In this document: one piece after another, positions 51,624-61,890 of the stretch
How the letters are laid out: every line of letters starts with the position of its first letter
How positions within the stretch are numbered: the stretch's first letter is position 1
Source: Bradyrhizobium sp. AZCC 1693
GTDB lineage: Bacteria > Pseudomonadota > Alphaproteobacteria > Rhizobiales > Xanthobacteraceae
Assembly: GCF_036924745.1 (NCBI RefSeq)
Contig: NZ_JAZHSD010000001.1
Location: 5,456,001-5,520,000 of the forward strand
Direction: 5' to 3'
Length of the DNA stretch: 64,000 nucleotides
Translations under genes and position numbers: made by a program
The notes under the pieces: generated by a model
Database searches by the model: none
What the model was told of the DNA's origin: nothing
The model's input: the letters and a program-made list of their open reading frames with translations, nothing else

Positions 51624-53210
51624 GTGAAGATACTGAAGGGGATTCTTCTTGGGGGCGTTCTCATGTCGACGAGCCAGGCGTTTGCGCAGGACGATACCGC
51701 ATCGGAAATTCGCTTGCTCAAGGCCAAGCTCAAGCAGCTTGAACAACGTGTCGAAAATCAGGACCGCAAGGAACGGCAATCTGACGCGCAGGCAAAAGCC
51801 TTCGCTTCCAAGGCGCCATCGGCGTTCGACCCGTGCCCGGCCGGAAAGGTCTGCTACAAAGGCCTGACGCTGACATTCGGCGGCTGGATCGATCTGACCG
51901 ACATCTACCGCACCCGCAACCTCGCATCCGACGTCGGATCGATTTACAACTCGATTCCGTATCGCGGGAACAGGAACTACAACATCGGTGAAAATCGCTT
52001 CTCGGCGCGCACCAGCCGATTGTCACTGCTGGCGGAAGGCAACGTCAATCCCGCGATCACCATCAAGGGTTACGGTGAGATCGATTTCGAGAGCGCCGGC
52101 AGCACCTCGAACCCTGTTGCGACCAACTCGTTCACGCCGCGCATGCGCCAGGCGAGTATCGAGATCGACCGCAACGATCTCGGCTTGCACCTGCTCGCTG
52201 GCCAAACCTGGTCGCTGACGTCACCGAGCAAGGTCGGCATCGACCCGCGCGGCATCGATGGGCCGCCCGTGGTCGACTTCGAATCCGTTCCCGGCATCTT
52301 TGCGGCGCGGCAACCGGGCGTTCGCGTCTGGAAGGATTTTGGATCGCAGTTTTCGCTTGCGCTGTCGGCCGAGAACGCCCAAACCATCTTCGTCGGCGGC
52401 AACGGTGACTTTCGTGGTGGCACTGCGCCGAATACCTTCGTCGGAACTCCGGCGTCTGGACCGCAGGGAGTCGTGGACCCCAGCACATTGTTCGGTGTGA
52501 CAGGCCCGGGCGGAAGCTTCTTTAACCCTCTGACCAACCTCTCCCTCAATCGCGTGCCCGATGTCACCGTCAAGGCCGCGTGGGATCCGACGATCGGCGG
52601 CAACAAGCTGCACGTGGAAGCCTGGGGGCTCTACCGCGAACTGCTGGATCGCTCCAACTTCACAAACCACAGCGTAAGCAGTTTTGCCGTCGGCGGCCAC
52701 GTGGCATACGAACTCCTCCCCAAGGTTCTCGACCTCCAGTTCACGGCTGCGCAGGGCGCCCTGGGCCGCTTCAGCGCAACCCCGTTCAACGACGCGACGT
52801 TACGGCAGGACGGTACGTTCCAGGTCCTGCCGATTCTCGGCATCCAGGGCGGACTCACCTGGCATGCGACGCCGGCGCTGGACCTCTACAGCTTCGCGGG
52901 ACTCGAAAAGACGAAAGCCACGTTCTCGTTCGGGAGCAATGGCGCACCGTTCGGCTTCGGAAATCCGCTCTACGACAATCGTGGCTGCAACGTGGAAAAC
53001 GCGCCGGCGTCACAGTGCAACGGCAACACGAGGGAGGTGCGACAGGTCACGGGTGGCTTCTACCATACGCTGCATCAGGGGGCGTTCGGAGCGGTAAAGG
53101 TCGGCGCTCAGTACTCTTACACCCAGCGGTTCGCGTTTGAGGGTGTCGGCGGAGCGCCGAAGACCGACGAGCACATCATCATGACCCAGTTCCGTTACTA
53201 TCCGTTTTGA
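51624..53210 (+). CDS. Outer-membrane porin-like beta-barrel protein
   Basis: A 528-residue protein with a signal peptide (MSTSQAFAQ), a short heptad segment (about 27-58, IRLLKAKLKQLEQRV) that may form a periplasmic trimer stalk, and a large beta-rich region ending in YYPF; the terminal phenylalanine is the usual OMP assembly signal. Two cysteines near residue 75 (CPAGKVC) may bridge. The layout resembles porins for hydrophobic or aromatic compounds. GTG 51624 has GGGAGG at a good distance. It follows the hairpin at 51379, so it probably has its own promoter in the 270-bp gap. Confidence 0.85.
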   Translation: MKILKGILLGGVLMSTSQAFAQDDTASEIRLLKAKLKQLEQRVENQDRKERQSDAQAKAFASKAPSAFDPCPAGKVCYKGLTLTFGGWIDLTDIYRTRNLASDVGSIYNSIPYRGNRNYNIGENRFSARTSRLSLLAEGNVNPAITIKGYGEIDFESAGSTSNPVATNSFTPRMRQASIEIDRNDLGLHLLAGQTWSLTSPSKVGIDPRGIDGPPVVDFESVPGIFAARQPGVRVWKDFGSQFSLALSAENAQTIFVGGNGDFRGGTAPNTFVGTPASGPQGVVDPSTLFGVTGPGGSFFNPLTNLSLNRVPDVTVKAAWDPTIGGNKLHVEAWGLYRELLDRSNFTNHSVSSFAVGGHVAYELLPKVLDLQFTAAQGALGRFSATPFNDATLRQDGTFQVLPILGIQGGLTWHATPALDLYSFAGLEKTKATFSFGSNGAPFGFGNPLYDNRGCNVENAPASQCNGNTREVRQVTGGFYHTLHQGAFGAVKVGAQYSYTQRFAFEGVGGAPKTDEHIIMTQFRYYPF

Positions 53211-53225
53211 AGCGAGATCCTCTTC

Positions 53226-53699
53226 ATGTTTAACGAGAGCAATATCCCGATCGACGATCGCCTGCTGATAAGTCGGGCCGCGCGTGTCCTCGAACGAACC
53301 GGCCTTGCGATGGCTGGCGCCATGATTGGGATATTCGTCGCTGCGCAGCTGGCAAGAACAAACGTCGCATTGTTCAACACGTTCGGTTTCATAGTGCTGA
53401 CGGTACTAAGCGGGTTGATTGGTTTCTATCTGGGGGTCAACATTCCGCGGTTGCCGAATACCCTTAACGGCCGGCGATCCAACGTGGATCCCGTCGAATG
53501 GCTAAGCGCGGCCGGTACACTTCTCGCTGCGCTGGCCGCACTGGTGTCGGTCTACGCTCTCGTGTTCGACGAAGTCTTGCAGCGCGTCTGGGAATTCGTA
53601 ATAGGCTCCTGGTGGGCAGTCGGTGTCATCATGCAAACCAGTGCCGGCCTTGCCGCCGAGCAACTGCCCAAGCGCCCATCGGCTCTAACAATCAATTAG
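53226..53699 (+). CDS. Small membrane protein of unknown function
   Basis: A 157-residue protein with four likely membrane helices, beginning near residues 28, 52, 95 and 125, and a short hydrophilic start. It begins 15 bp after the porin stop and so is probably cotranscribed with it. I do not recognise the family; no charged or catalytic residues lie in the helices. Confidence 0.7.
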   Translation: MFNESNIPIDDRLLISRAARVLERTGLAMAGAMIGIFVAAQLARTNVALFNTFGFIVLTVLSGLIGFYLGVNIPRLPNTLNGRRSNVDPVEWLSAAGTLLAALAALVSVYALVFDEVLQRVWEFVIGSWWAVGVIMQTSAGLAAEQLPKRPSALTIN

Positions 53700-54417
53700 C
53701 GAATGAGCGGACCGACCGCAACACGTCAAAGCCCTATTAGCCTCAAAACCCGGCGCTGGATACTCGTTCGGTTACGACGGGATCGTCAGCGGTTCTGGCG
53801 CTGACAGCGGAAGGCGGTCGTGCAGCCGACAAGTTCGAGATGGTCATCAATCTTAAGACCGCCAAATGTTGGCTTACGATGAGAGTTGCTAAGCTATTGC
53901 AAAGCGCCATGACAGCAACACTAGCGAGCCAATGTGTTGCACCTTGCGTCGCTATGTCGGTTTCTTGCCCTGGTCAGAAGTTGGAAGTACCAACTTGGAA
54001 GCGACTTGTTCCAGCTAAGCCCTTCCGGGCCTTGGGTCGCGATCGAACCCTCCTCAGCACGTTTTTCTACGATCCGTATGCTGACGTGATCTTGGCTAAG
54101 AAGCTCACTGTGGTCGTCGATGAGGCGAAGCTACCGCAGAATCGATCTCCGATAAGCTAGAATTAGCAGGAACGGCTGCTTATGGCGCAAAGGGGACATA
54201 CCCACGCGGAGGCGTCGCGCTTGGAGTCACGCACGCCGGCATAGTCAACGATCGTCGAAGCGCCCACGAGTCGATGCTGGCGGCTTGCAGCCGGGCATCC
54301 AAGGCCGCAGATTACCTACGCAGGTTGGCCTCTGCAGAAATCGCGGCGTGAGTACCCGAACGCGAAGCCTGGCCGGTGAGCCAAATGACGAACGTGACAG
54401 GCGATGGTCGGCGACTT
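53700..54417. other. Intergenic region with binding-protein remnant
   Basis: About 720 bp. Apart from the remnant at 53817-53866, I see no gene; an open frame at 53840-54160 starts inside the remnant and continues into unrelated sequence. Confidence 0.5.
53817..53866 (+). pseudogene. Remnant of a PF04392-type ABC binding protein, C-terminal end
   Basis: VVQPT in one frame, then a one-base loss, then KFEMVINLKTAK, the conserved near-terminal segment of ABC_sub_bind proteins. Only about 17 codons remain. Confidence 0.5.
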
Positions 54418-55071
54418 CTACTTGCAGCCGCGGCAGATCGTAAGCTTGCGCTTTAGTTTCTCATCTTCCGCTTGATCGACCGATAGCTGCCCTGCGATAC
54501 TATCGGACTCTTGACTGAGCTTGGGCTGTTTTGCTGGGCGCGGCCTAACGGGTCGCGTCGTCTGGCCTGACGTGTCACCGTCGTCGACGATACCGATGCT
54601 AAAGCCATCGTAGTCGGCGGCCGGTTTAGGCGACGGCGGGAGCCTACCGATGGTCGGTGTAGACGAAACGTCGTCGGACGCCGTCGGCGGCGTGTCCTTA
54701 ACAGTGGCAGTTGGTAGAGCCTCAGTGGCGATCGCCGGTCGTGGCGCGTCCTTAACGGTTACTGGTGGTGCCGAACGCTTGGCGGTCGCTGTCGGCGACG
54801 GAACGCCATCAGTCGCCGATGGCGGCCCAACATTGGTCGTCGCCGATGGTGCAGAACTTTTGGCCGTCGCCCGTGGCGGCGACACGTTGGGCGTCGCCAT
54901 TGGCGGCCAAACGCTGTTGGTGGTGGCCGGAGGTGCTGAACCCTTGTCAGTCAACGGTGGCGGCGGGGCAAGCGAAAGCGGCGGGGTAAGCGAGGTTTGA
55001 CATCTAGCGCTGTCGTACAACCAAAAACTGACAGACAAGAAGCCAAGGGCAAATAGCGCAGCGTTTTTCAT
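54418..55071 (-). CDS. Secreted proline/threonine-rich repeat protein
   Basis: A 217-residue protein. A signal-like N-terminus (ALFALGFLSVSFWLYDSARC, residues 4-23) leads into about 100 residues of loosely repeated PP-x-AT units, each about 12 residues, then a charged tail ending ICRGCK. The cysteine at the signal end could be a lipobox-like site, but the motif is poor. Such regions are disordered or cell-wall spanning. The frame is open upstream, but those codons come from the structured repeat at 55211, so ATG 55071 is the sensible start. Function unknown; expression not certain. Confidence 0.55.
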   Translation of the reverse strand: MKNAALFALGFLSVSFWLYDSARCQTSLTPPLSLAPPPPLTDKGSAPPATTNSVWPPMATPNVSPPRATAKSSAPSATTNVGPPSATDGVPSPTATAKRSAPPVTVKDAPRPAIATEALPTATVKDTPPTASDDVSSTPTIGRLPPSPKPAADYDGFSIGIVDDGDTSGQTTRPVRPRPAKQPKLSQESDSIAGQLSVDQAEDEKLKRKLTICRGCK

Positions 55072-55210
55072 CGAATTCTGCAAACCGCTTCGATTTGAAA
55101 TCATTGATTGCGTGACTCTTCCGGCCACGCTTCGGGAAAAATATCCACTATTCACATGGCGATAAAAGTTGACGGAAATGGGGAGCAACAAGCGCGTTTC
55201 GGTCCGCTTA

Positions 55211-55297
55211 TGTGAAGGTTTTCGGATGCCGGCCCATGAAGGTGGTGCCGCGCACACCGGGGCCGGCGTACGAAAACCTCCAAGGGAGGAAACCGCG
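55211..55297 (+). repeat. Structured intergenic repeat, copy A
   Basis: An 85-90-bp unit also found at 62168-62256. Arms GGTTTTCG (55217) and CGAAAACC (55271) pair around a GC-rich inner stem (GCCGGCCC with GGGCCGGC), followed by a conserved CTCCAAGGGAGGAAACCGCG tail. Compared with copy B the outer arms differ in a paired way, as expected for an RNA structure or an extragenic palindrome. Confidence 0.65.
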
Positions 55298-55626
55298 GGA
55301 AGGGGTACGTGGGCTTGGCCGCGGGCTCTATGGGGATTTGTCTGCGGCGTGCGATCTGAAGGTTGAGTGAATTTCAACGGCGGCCGGCTCGCCCCGCGAG
55401 CACAACTTTAACGTTCTGGCATGAATGTTGTAAAAACGCCTTTCGCACCTCTTGTAATTTCAAAGAGTTACGCGTTGCAAAAAGAGCGCACATTTCAACT
55501 TCTGCGTTATGCGCCTGGTAGCGATCTTTGAAGCGCATGGGCCGAACCGATGCTTGAGGGCTCGAAAAGACCTTGAGCTTGTCTAACGAAAACTATTTCG
55601 AGACGTCATCTTATACATCACTAATG

Positions 55627-55767
55627 AGGATCACCGCATCTCCGATTGCACCGGTTTCGTCATTCGAAATCGTTGACGCCGCGGATGCAGCCTTGCTGGA
55701 TGTTCGGCGCGAGATCGAGCATCTTCATGCTTCGATCGTGCGCCGCCGCAACAGACCTGTAGCCTGA
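55627..55767 (+). CDS. Possible small protein
   Basis: A 46-codon ORF ending 17 bp before the stem-loop at 55785. The C-terminal half (ALLDVRREIEHLHASIVRRR) would form an amphipathic helix. No ribosome-binding site is clear; a TTG at 55573 would add 18 codons. Support is the helix and the following hairpin only. Confidence 0.3.
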   Translation, partial: RITASPIAPVSSFEIVDAADAALLDVRREIEHLHASIVRRRNRPVA

Positions 55768-55784
55768 TCGCTCCACGGCACACT

Positions 55785-55825
55785 CTGTCTTGAGTGAGGT
55801 TGCGAACCCCTCAATCTCAAGACAG
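55785..55825 (+). terminator. Terminator-like stem-loop upstream of the group II intron
   Basis: CTGTCTTGAG with TGAGG pairs with CCTCA and CTCAAGACAG, giving a 15-bp stem with a 2-base bulge and a loop of about 9 bases. It ends about 70 bp before the intron. Bacterial group IIC introns typically insert next to such hairpins. Confidence 0.5.
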
Positions 55826-55896
55826 GACGCCCCGTCGCGCTATCGTGTTGGCTGCGTCGCCCGCCGCAGCGCCCCTACCGCGCGAGCGGTTTAGTC

Positions 55897-57831
55897 GTGT
55901 GCTGGGCATGCTCAGTAGCTTGGAGGTGAAAGTCCTCTACTCAACCTGATGGAGGTGAAGGGTTAGCGACAACGCAAGGGCTGTCGCCGCGAGGCGAGGT
56001 CTGAAGGAAGCGTACAGCAAACGTGCGAGTCGATGGACAAACATCGGGTACAAGGCGCGAGCGTCGGACGAGCGGGCCACTTACCGTGAAGTCCATATCC
56101 ATCAAGGATGCGAAGCGTAGACCCGGCGACGGTGCACGGAAGGCGACTGAGATTACCCCAGGAGATCTGCTCTGTGTCGCTTCGGCGACTGAGGGCGCCG
56201 TGAGGCGGTCTGACCGCAGGGCAGAAGTCAGCAGAGGGCATAGTGGGTCATGTCGTCGGCGAGGCTAGTGAGGCACTCCGGGCCGAAAGGCGGAGTCAAC
56301 AGATAGGTCGAGCCGGGAACGGTGGCTGAAGGCCCGAACGAGAGGAGAGGCAAGTAGGACATGAATCTCGAGAGCGACAAGCGGCTGAACATCCAGTTGA
56401 GACTGGACTTCTCATCGACGCCGACGGGTGAAGCCCGGCAGGCGGGACGGGAAGACATCGAATCGCTCTCGGTGGTGAGTGAGCCCGAACGCCCAGCCAA
56501 CACGAGTCGAATCATGGAGGAAATATGTGAACGAGCAAACTTGAAGGAAGCATTGCGGCAGGTGAAGGGCAACAAAGGTAGCGCCGGCGTCGACCGGATG
56601 ACGGTCGATCAACTCGGCGATTATCTGAAGCAGCACTGGCCGGCTATTCGGGAGCAATTGCTGAACGGGACCTACGAACCGAAACCGGTGAGACGGGTGG
56701 AAATCCCGAAGCCGGATGGCGGGGTGCGAAAGCTTGGCATCCCAACCGTGCTGGACCGCTTTATCCAGCAAGCGGTGATGCAGGTTCTGCAGAGGCGATG
56801 GAATCCGACGTTCTCCCAATACAGCTATGGGTTCCGACCGCGTCGGTCGGCGCATCACGCCGTGGCTCAAGCGCAGCAGTACGTTGCGCAAGGCAACGGA
56901 TGGGTGATCGATCTCGATCTGGAAAAATTCTTCGATCGAGTCAATCATGACAAACTGATGGGCCAAATTGCCAAACGGATCGAGGACAAGCGGCTGTTGA
57001 AGCTCATCCGGGCATTTCTGAATGCAGGGGTGATGGAGAACGGACTGGTCAGTCCGAGCGTGGAAGGCACTCCGCAAGGAGGACCGCTTTCGCCACTGCT
57101 AAGTAACCTCGTGCTCGACGAACTCGACCGCGAACTGGAGCACCGGGGACACCGCTTTGTTCGTTATGCGGACGACTGTAACATCTATGTTCGCAGCGAA
57201 CGCGCGGGTCAGCGGGTGATGGAGAGCATCTCGCGCTTCATCACACAAAAGCTCAAGCTCAAGGTAAATGAGGCGAAGAGTGCGGTGGCACGACCGCAGG
57301 AACGGAAGTTCCTCGGGTTCAGCTTCACGGCTGGTCCAGGCATCAAGCGCACGATCGCGCCGAAATCGCTGGAGCGGTTCAAGCAGCGAATCCGAGAGAC
57401 CACGCGAAGGGCCAAGGGCGTCAGCATCAAGACGACAATGGAGGAGCTGGCTAAATATATGTGTGGCTGGCGCGGCTATTTCGGCTTCTGCGAAACGCCC
57501 GAGGTGTTGATCGCTCTCACTCGCTGGGTCCGGTTACGATTGCGGGCCGCTCTTTGGCGCCAATGGAAAACACCAAGGCGTCGCCGAGCAGCACTCATCG
57601 CACTGGGAGTCTCGGGGCAATTGCGCAACACGGCCGGGAGCGGCCGTGGACCCTGGCATATTGCCCGGAGCAAAGCCCTTTCCGTGGGACTCTCCAATGC
57701 CCACTTCAAATCGCTCGGTCTCCCGTCACTGATCGAAGCGCGTTAGCGTAACTTCTCGAACCGCCGTATACGGACCCGTACGTACGGTGGTGTGGGAGGG
57801 GCGGAGCCGCGAGGCTCCCCCCTATCCCGAT
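55897..57831 (+). mobile_element. Group II intron with reverse transcriptase
   Basis: A retroelement of about 1.9 kb. The 5' end is placed at GTGTGCTGGGC (about 55897), followed by a structured leader before the ORF. After the ORF stop, 57755-57805 holds a domain V-like hairpin (CGCCGTATACGG then CCGTACGTACGG) and a domain VI-like stem closing at CCCTATCCCGAT (about 57831). Boundaries are estimated from these motifs and may be off by some bases. Confidence 0.75.
56361..57746 (+). CDS. ltrA: Group II intron-encoded reverse transcriptase/maturase
   Basis: A 461-residue protein. Reverse transcriptase blocks are complete: EIPKPDGGVRKLGIPTVLDR, FRPRRSAHHAV, DLEKFFDRVNHDKL, EGTPQGGPLSPLLSNLVLDE and the catalytic RYADDCNIYV. 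A maturase domain X follows (about 330-410, MCGWRGYFGFCETPEVL). No HNH endonuclease domain is seen, so it likely inserts by using nascent strands or DNA hairpins. The frame is intact, so the intron may still be mobile. The symbol is by family. Confidence 0.92.
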   Translation: MNLESDKRLNIQLRLDFSSTPTGEARQAGREDIESLSVVSEPERPANTSRIMEEICERANLKEALRQVKGNKGSAGVDRMTVDQLGDYLKQHWPAIREQLLNGTYEPKPVRRVEIPKPDGGVRKLGIPTVLDRFIQQAVMQVLQRRWNPTFSQYSYGFRPRRSAHHAVAQAQQYVAQGNGWVIDLDLEKFFDRVNHDKLMGQIAKRIEDKRLLKLIRAFLNAGVMENGLVSPSVEGTPQGGPLSPLLSNLVLDELDRELEHRGHRFVRYADDCNIYVRSERAGQRVMESISRFITQKLKLKVNEAKSAVARPQERKFLGFSFTAGPGIKRTIAPKSLERFKQRIRETTRRAKGVSIKTTMEELAKYMCGWRGYFGFCETPEVLIALTRWVRLRLRAALWRQWKTPRRRRAALIALGVSGQLRNTAGSGRGPWHIARSKALSVGLSNAHFKSLGLPSLIEAR

Positions 57832-58038
57832 CCCTGGCGCGAAGCGGACATTCGCCAAAATGCGGAAGTCTGCCAAGTGCCGGATCCGGAGGCAGCGATT
57901 GTTACGGTCCTAACGGGCATTTGACGCTGGCCCTCGGCCGAGGCGATTGCGTGGACCTCGCTATGGCTGCACTTCGTAATGCCGGTGCGCTGCAACTGCT
58001 CCAGTGGCCACGACATCAACTCAACGGCAATGCCCCGT

Positions 58039-61000
58039 TTAGCATCTGCTGACCCGGTCGATCACGTTCTTTGCATCCTGTAAGTCCGGTTCGGCAAACC
58101 CTTCCGTAAACCAGCCAAAGACGGGTCCGATCAGGTTGGAGGCTTCAGTCGTCCGATCCTGATGGATCCAGAGCCGCGCAACCGATGTTGCGGCACGCAA
58201 CTCGAGCATCCTTGACGCCTGGCTCCGTGCGACCTGAAGCGCCGTATCAAGGTGGCTCTCGGCCATGGCTTGGGCATTGCTCTCGCCGATTGCCAGCACC
58301 GCTTCCGCCTTCACCCGCCACAGCTCCGCGTCGAACCCTCGTTCGCTGGTTTGTTCCGCCACTTGCAACGCCTCATCCGCGACGCGCAGTGCTTCGTCGG
58401 CGCGTCCGGCCGCCAGATTGGCCACCGCGAGCCCGCCCAGCATTGCCGGACGGAAAGAATAATTGCCAACCTGGCCGCACAAGCCCATGGCGGCCTGTAT
58501 CCGCACAATGGCTTCGGCTGCGCTTCCGTGAGCGAGGATTGCAAGCGCCTCGAACCACGCGCTCCTCGCAGACCAGTGCGGCAGGCCGTGATGCTTAGCA
58601 TGGGCACCCAGCCTACGGGCACAGTCGGCGAGTGCTTCCGGATCGCGGCGCCGGACCGCCGAGATGCCGCCGGCAAAGTACAACGCATAACCGATCGTGT
58701 TGGGGTGATTGAGGTTCGCCGCAAATTCCAGCGCCTCGCGCTCGATCGCCCGCGATCGCTCCGGATACCCGGCATGCCACAGGGAGATGCCGAGATGACA
58801 TCTCGCGCTGACGCCAAGGTCATGATTGAAGCGCCAAGCAAGCGGTCCGTGGCGATCCACATCATAGTTCGCCAACGCTTGTTCCGCGTGGTCCAACGCC
58901 AATGCGAAGTCCCCAATCGAGTTTTGGGCGCAGGCAATCATGCGATGGCCGATGCAGAGAGAGGACGCATCAGCCTGGTCCCCCGCCCGACTCAGAAATT
59001 CCTTGCCGGTCTCCAAGGCCTTATCGAAATTCGCGCGGCTGTAATACGCGGAAAAAAGGCCGTGATAGATCGGCCCTGACCGCGACGGATCATTGACTGA
59101 GCGAAGAAGGTCGCGCGCGTGCTCATAGGCGGCGATGGTTTCGGGGGCGCCATACCCCCGTGTCACATTGAGCGCGGGTCCCAGCGCCGCCCAGAGCTCG
59201 AACTCCGTCCGGTCACGGACAGCATCCGCCGGAATCCGGTCAAGGAGTTCCAGGCCCTTCTCAAGGTTGACGGCCGCCTCGATATTGGCGAACCGGCCTG
59301 CCGCGAGATGGCCCGCCTTCAGCCAATATCCAATTGCCTCCTCAAACAGGCCTGCTTCGCTGCAGTGATGTGCCAGCACGTCCGGGTGCCTTGCTGACAT
59401 CTCCGGAAAATCGCGCTTGATGGCCTCGGCTATCTGCGCGTGAATTCGAGCACGCTGGCTCTTCAGCAGAGTCTCGTAGGCGGCATCCTGGACCAGCGCG
59501 TGCTTGAAGGTATACAGCGCGTCCGGCGGGCTGCCCCGTTGTTGGACGAGTTCGGATGCCACGAACTGGTCGAGAAGCGGCGAAAGCTCGTGGTCGGCCA
59601 GCTTCGACACCGCCTGCATCAGCTCATACGAGAACTCGCGCCCGATGGCGGCTCCGATCTGGGCGATGCCGCGCACCGGCGCGAGCCGATCGAGCCTCGC
59701 CACGAGGGAGGCTTGCAGGGTCGTCGGCACGGCGAGCGCCGGCAGTGGGCCTGAGAGCACATAGCGTGTTCTTGCTCGCGCAAGGCGCCGCTCTCGAGCA
59801 CCGATTTTGTCAACTCCTCGACGAAGAGCGGAACGCCGTCGGTGCGCGCCACGATCTGCTCCTTGAGGGCGGCGGGCAATTCCTTGCCGCCTGCCACGCG
59901 CGCGATCATCTCGGCGTTGTCGCGCGGCCCCAGACGGCTCAAGCCGAGTGCGGTGACATGCGGCTGGCCAAGCCAGGGCGGCACGAACTCGGGACGGAAC
60001 GTTACGATGAAAAGGACAGGCAGGGCGCGGATGTGCTCGATAGTACGATCGAGAAGGTCGCGCGAGGTCGGGTCGGCCCAGTGCACGTCCTCCTGGATCA
60101 TCAACACGGGTGATCGCTCAGCGAGCCCGCTGATTTGGCCGACAAGGCGTTGGAGGAGGAGTTCCTTCCGGCGCTGCGGGCTCAACGCAGGGTCGGAATA
60201 CCGCTCACCGGTCGGGATCGACAGTAGTTCCGCAAAGAGTGCCGCGTCTTGCGCGACCTGCCCCGAGGATAAGGTGAGCATCGCCTCCAGCTTGTCCAGT
60301 TTGGTCTCGTTGCTATCCGAGCGATCGAACCCTGCGGCATGTTCGAGCTGGCTGATAATCGGATGTAGCGCCGTCTGCGTGCGATGCGGGGAGCAGAAAT
60401 AGCGCAGATGCACGTGCGGCTCTCCGGCGACCGCTTCCTGGAGCGCAACGGTGAGCCGTGACTTGCCGATGCCGGGCTCGCCGGAGATCAGCACCACGCG
60501 GCCTTCGCCACCCTTCACCTGACTCCAGCGGCGCACCAGGACGTCGAGTTCCTCGTCGCGCGCGACAAGCGGCGTCCGGCCAGGGTGTAGCGCCTCGAAT
60601 CGACTCTCGATAGCGCTCTCGCGCAACACCTGGGTGGCGTGGACCGGCTCGGCGATGCCCTTGAGCGCGACGGTGTCGAGATCACGATAGTCGAAGAGGC
60701 TCCCGATCAGGCGCCGCGTGCTGGCACAGATCAGCACCGCGCCTGGTTCGGCCAGTGCCTGCAGACGCGCAGCGAGATTCGGCGTTTCGCCGACGACCGC
60801 CTGCTCCTGTGCAGCGCCTGCGCCGATGAGGTCACCAACCACGACGAGACCTGTGGCAATCCCGACACGCACCTTGAGGGGCTCGACATTGTGCTCTGTC
60901 TGGAGTTGTCCGACGGCTCTGGAGACTGCAAGACCTGCCCGAGCCGCGCGCTCCGCGTCGTCCTCGTGCGCATTCGGATACCCGAAATAGATCAGAAGAC

Positions 61001-61388
61001 CATCGCCCATATATTTGGCGACGAAGCCGCCATAGTGGTCGACCACCTCGGCGACGCAACCGTGGTAAGTGGCGATTACCTCTCGGAGATCCTCGGGATC
61101 GATACGCGCCGAGAGCGCAGTCGAGCCGACGAGATCGCAGAACATAACGGTCAGCTGTCGACGCTCGGCAGTGTTCGCCGCTGTCGCGGCCGGGGCGAAG
61201 ACCCGCGTTCGCCGCGCCGCCGTGCCGGACCCCGCTGCCGCGAGCGGGGCGCCACAGTCCGCGCAGAACTTCTTACCCGGCGCGCTCTCGTTGCCGCAAA
61301 CCTTGCATCGCCGCGGCAATCGCTCGCCGCAGTCACCGCAAAACGACTTGCCATCGGGGTTGGCGCTACCGCATCGCGGGCAATCCAT
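58039..61388 (-). pseudogene. Frameshifted cyclase-ATPase-TPR regulator (class III nucleotide cyclase family)
   Basis: From ATG 61388, preceded by a run of G, the protein has two zinc-ribbon modules (CPRCGSANPDGKSFCGDC and a second CxxC pair), a class III cyclase domain (MFCDLVGSTALSARI, YMGDGLLIYF), an AAA-type ATPase (Walker A GEPGIGKS, Walker B-like EDVHWAD) and, in a second frame, a long TPR region to 58039. The frame changes near 59755-59765, where REQ is followed by EHAM instead of the expected RYVLSG. Together about 1,115 residues. It could be a dead gene, a programmed shift or a sequence error. Both halves are otherwise well preserved, so the break is recent. Confidence 0.85.
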
Positions 61389-61799
61389 CTGGACCCCCCT
61401 CTTGGCATCGCGTAGCCATAGCCGCGCCGGCAGTTTGACGTTATACCCGTGCTTCGCAGTTGTCAGCGGAAACAGCCTGCGCGCAGTGCAGTTGCTGGGA
61501 GGGGGTTCCTGGCGCCGTCGGCTATCTCGGCATCGAGATTGACGACGCCCGTAGGGTAGCGGAACAAACTGACGTCTGAACCGGAAAGGCAGAGCGGATC
61601 CCCCAAGGTCGCCCATGACCGAGACCATTGCTATGGTCGTCGCCGCCAACTTGGCCGCGAGTGCTGAACGCTGCTGTTCGAGGGGCGATCACTGCCCCGG
61701 CCAACCAACGTGGCGGCCAGCACTGGCGATCAGTCGTAACAATCTTCGCCTCAGACCGGGTATTCACCTACCACGCTGCGACGCTTGACGTAGAGCCAG

Positions 61800-61890
61800 A
61801 TTTGGAACGCGGCCATGATACTCACCATATTCACCACTTCACCCGGTGACCTGCCGCCGAGCAAACCAATCACCGGCATCGCCCGCCGCT
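61800..61890 (-). pseudogene. Remnant of a PF04392-type ABC binding protein, N-terminal part
   Basis: On the minus strand RRAMPVIGLLGGRSPGE and, a little later, MAAFQ recall the start of ABC_sub_bind proteins (MPVIGFLGSRSPGE...VAAFRQGL). Only about 30 codons are recognisable. Confidence 0.45.
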
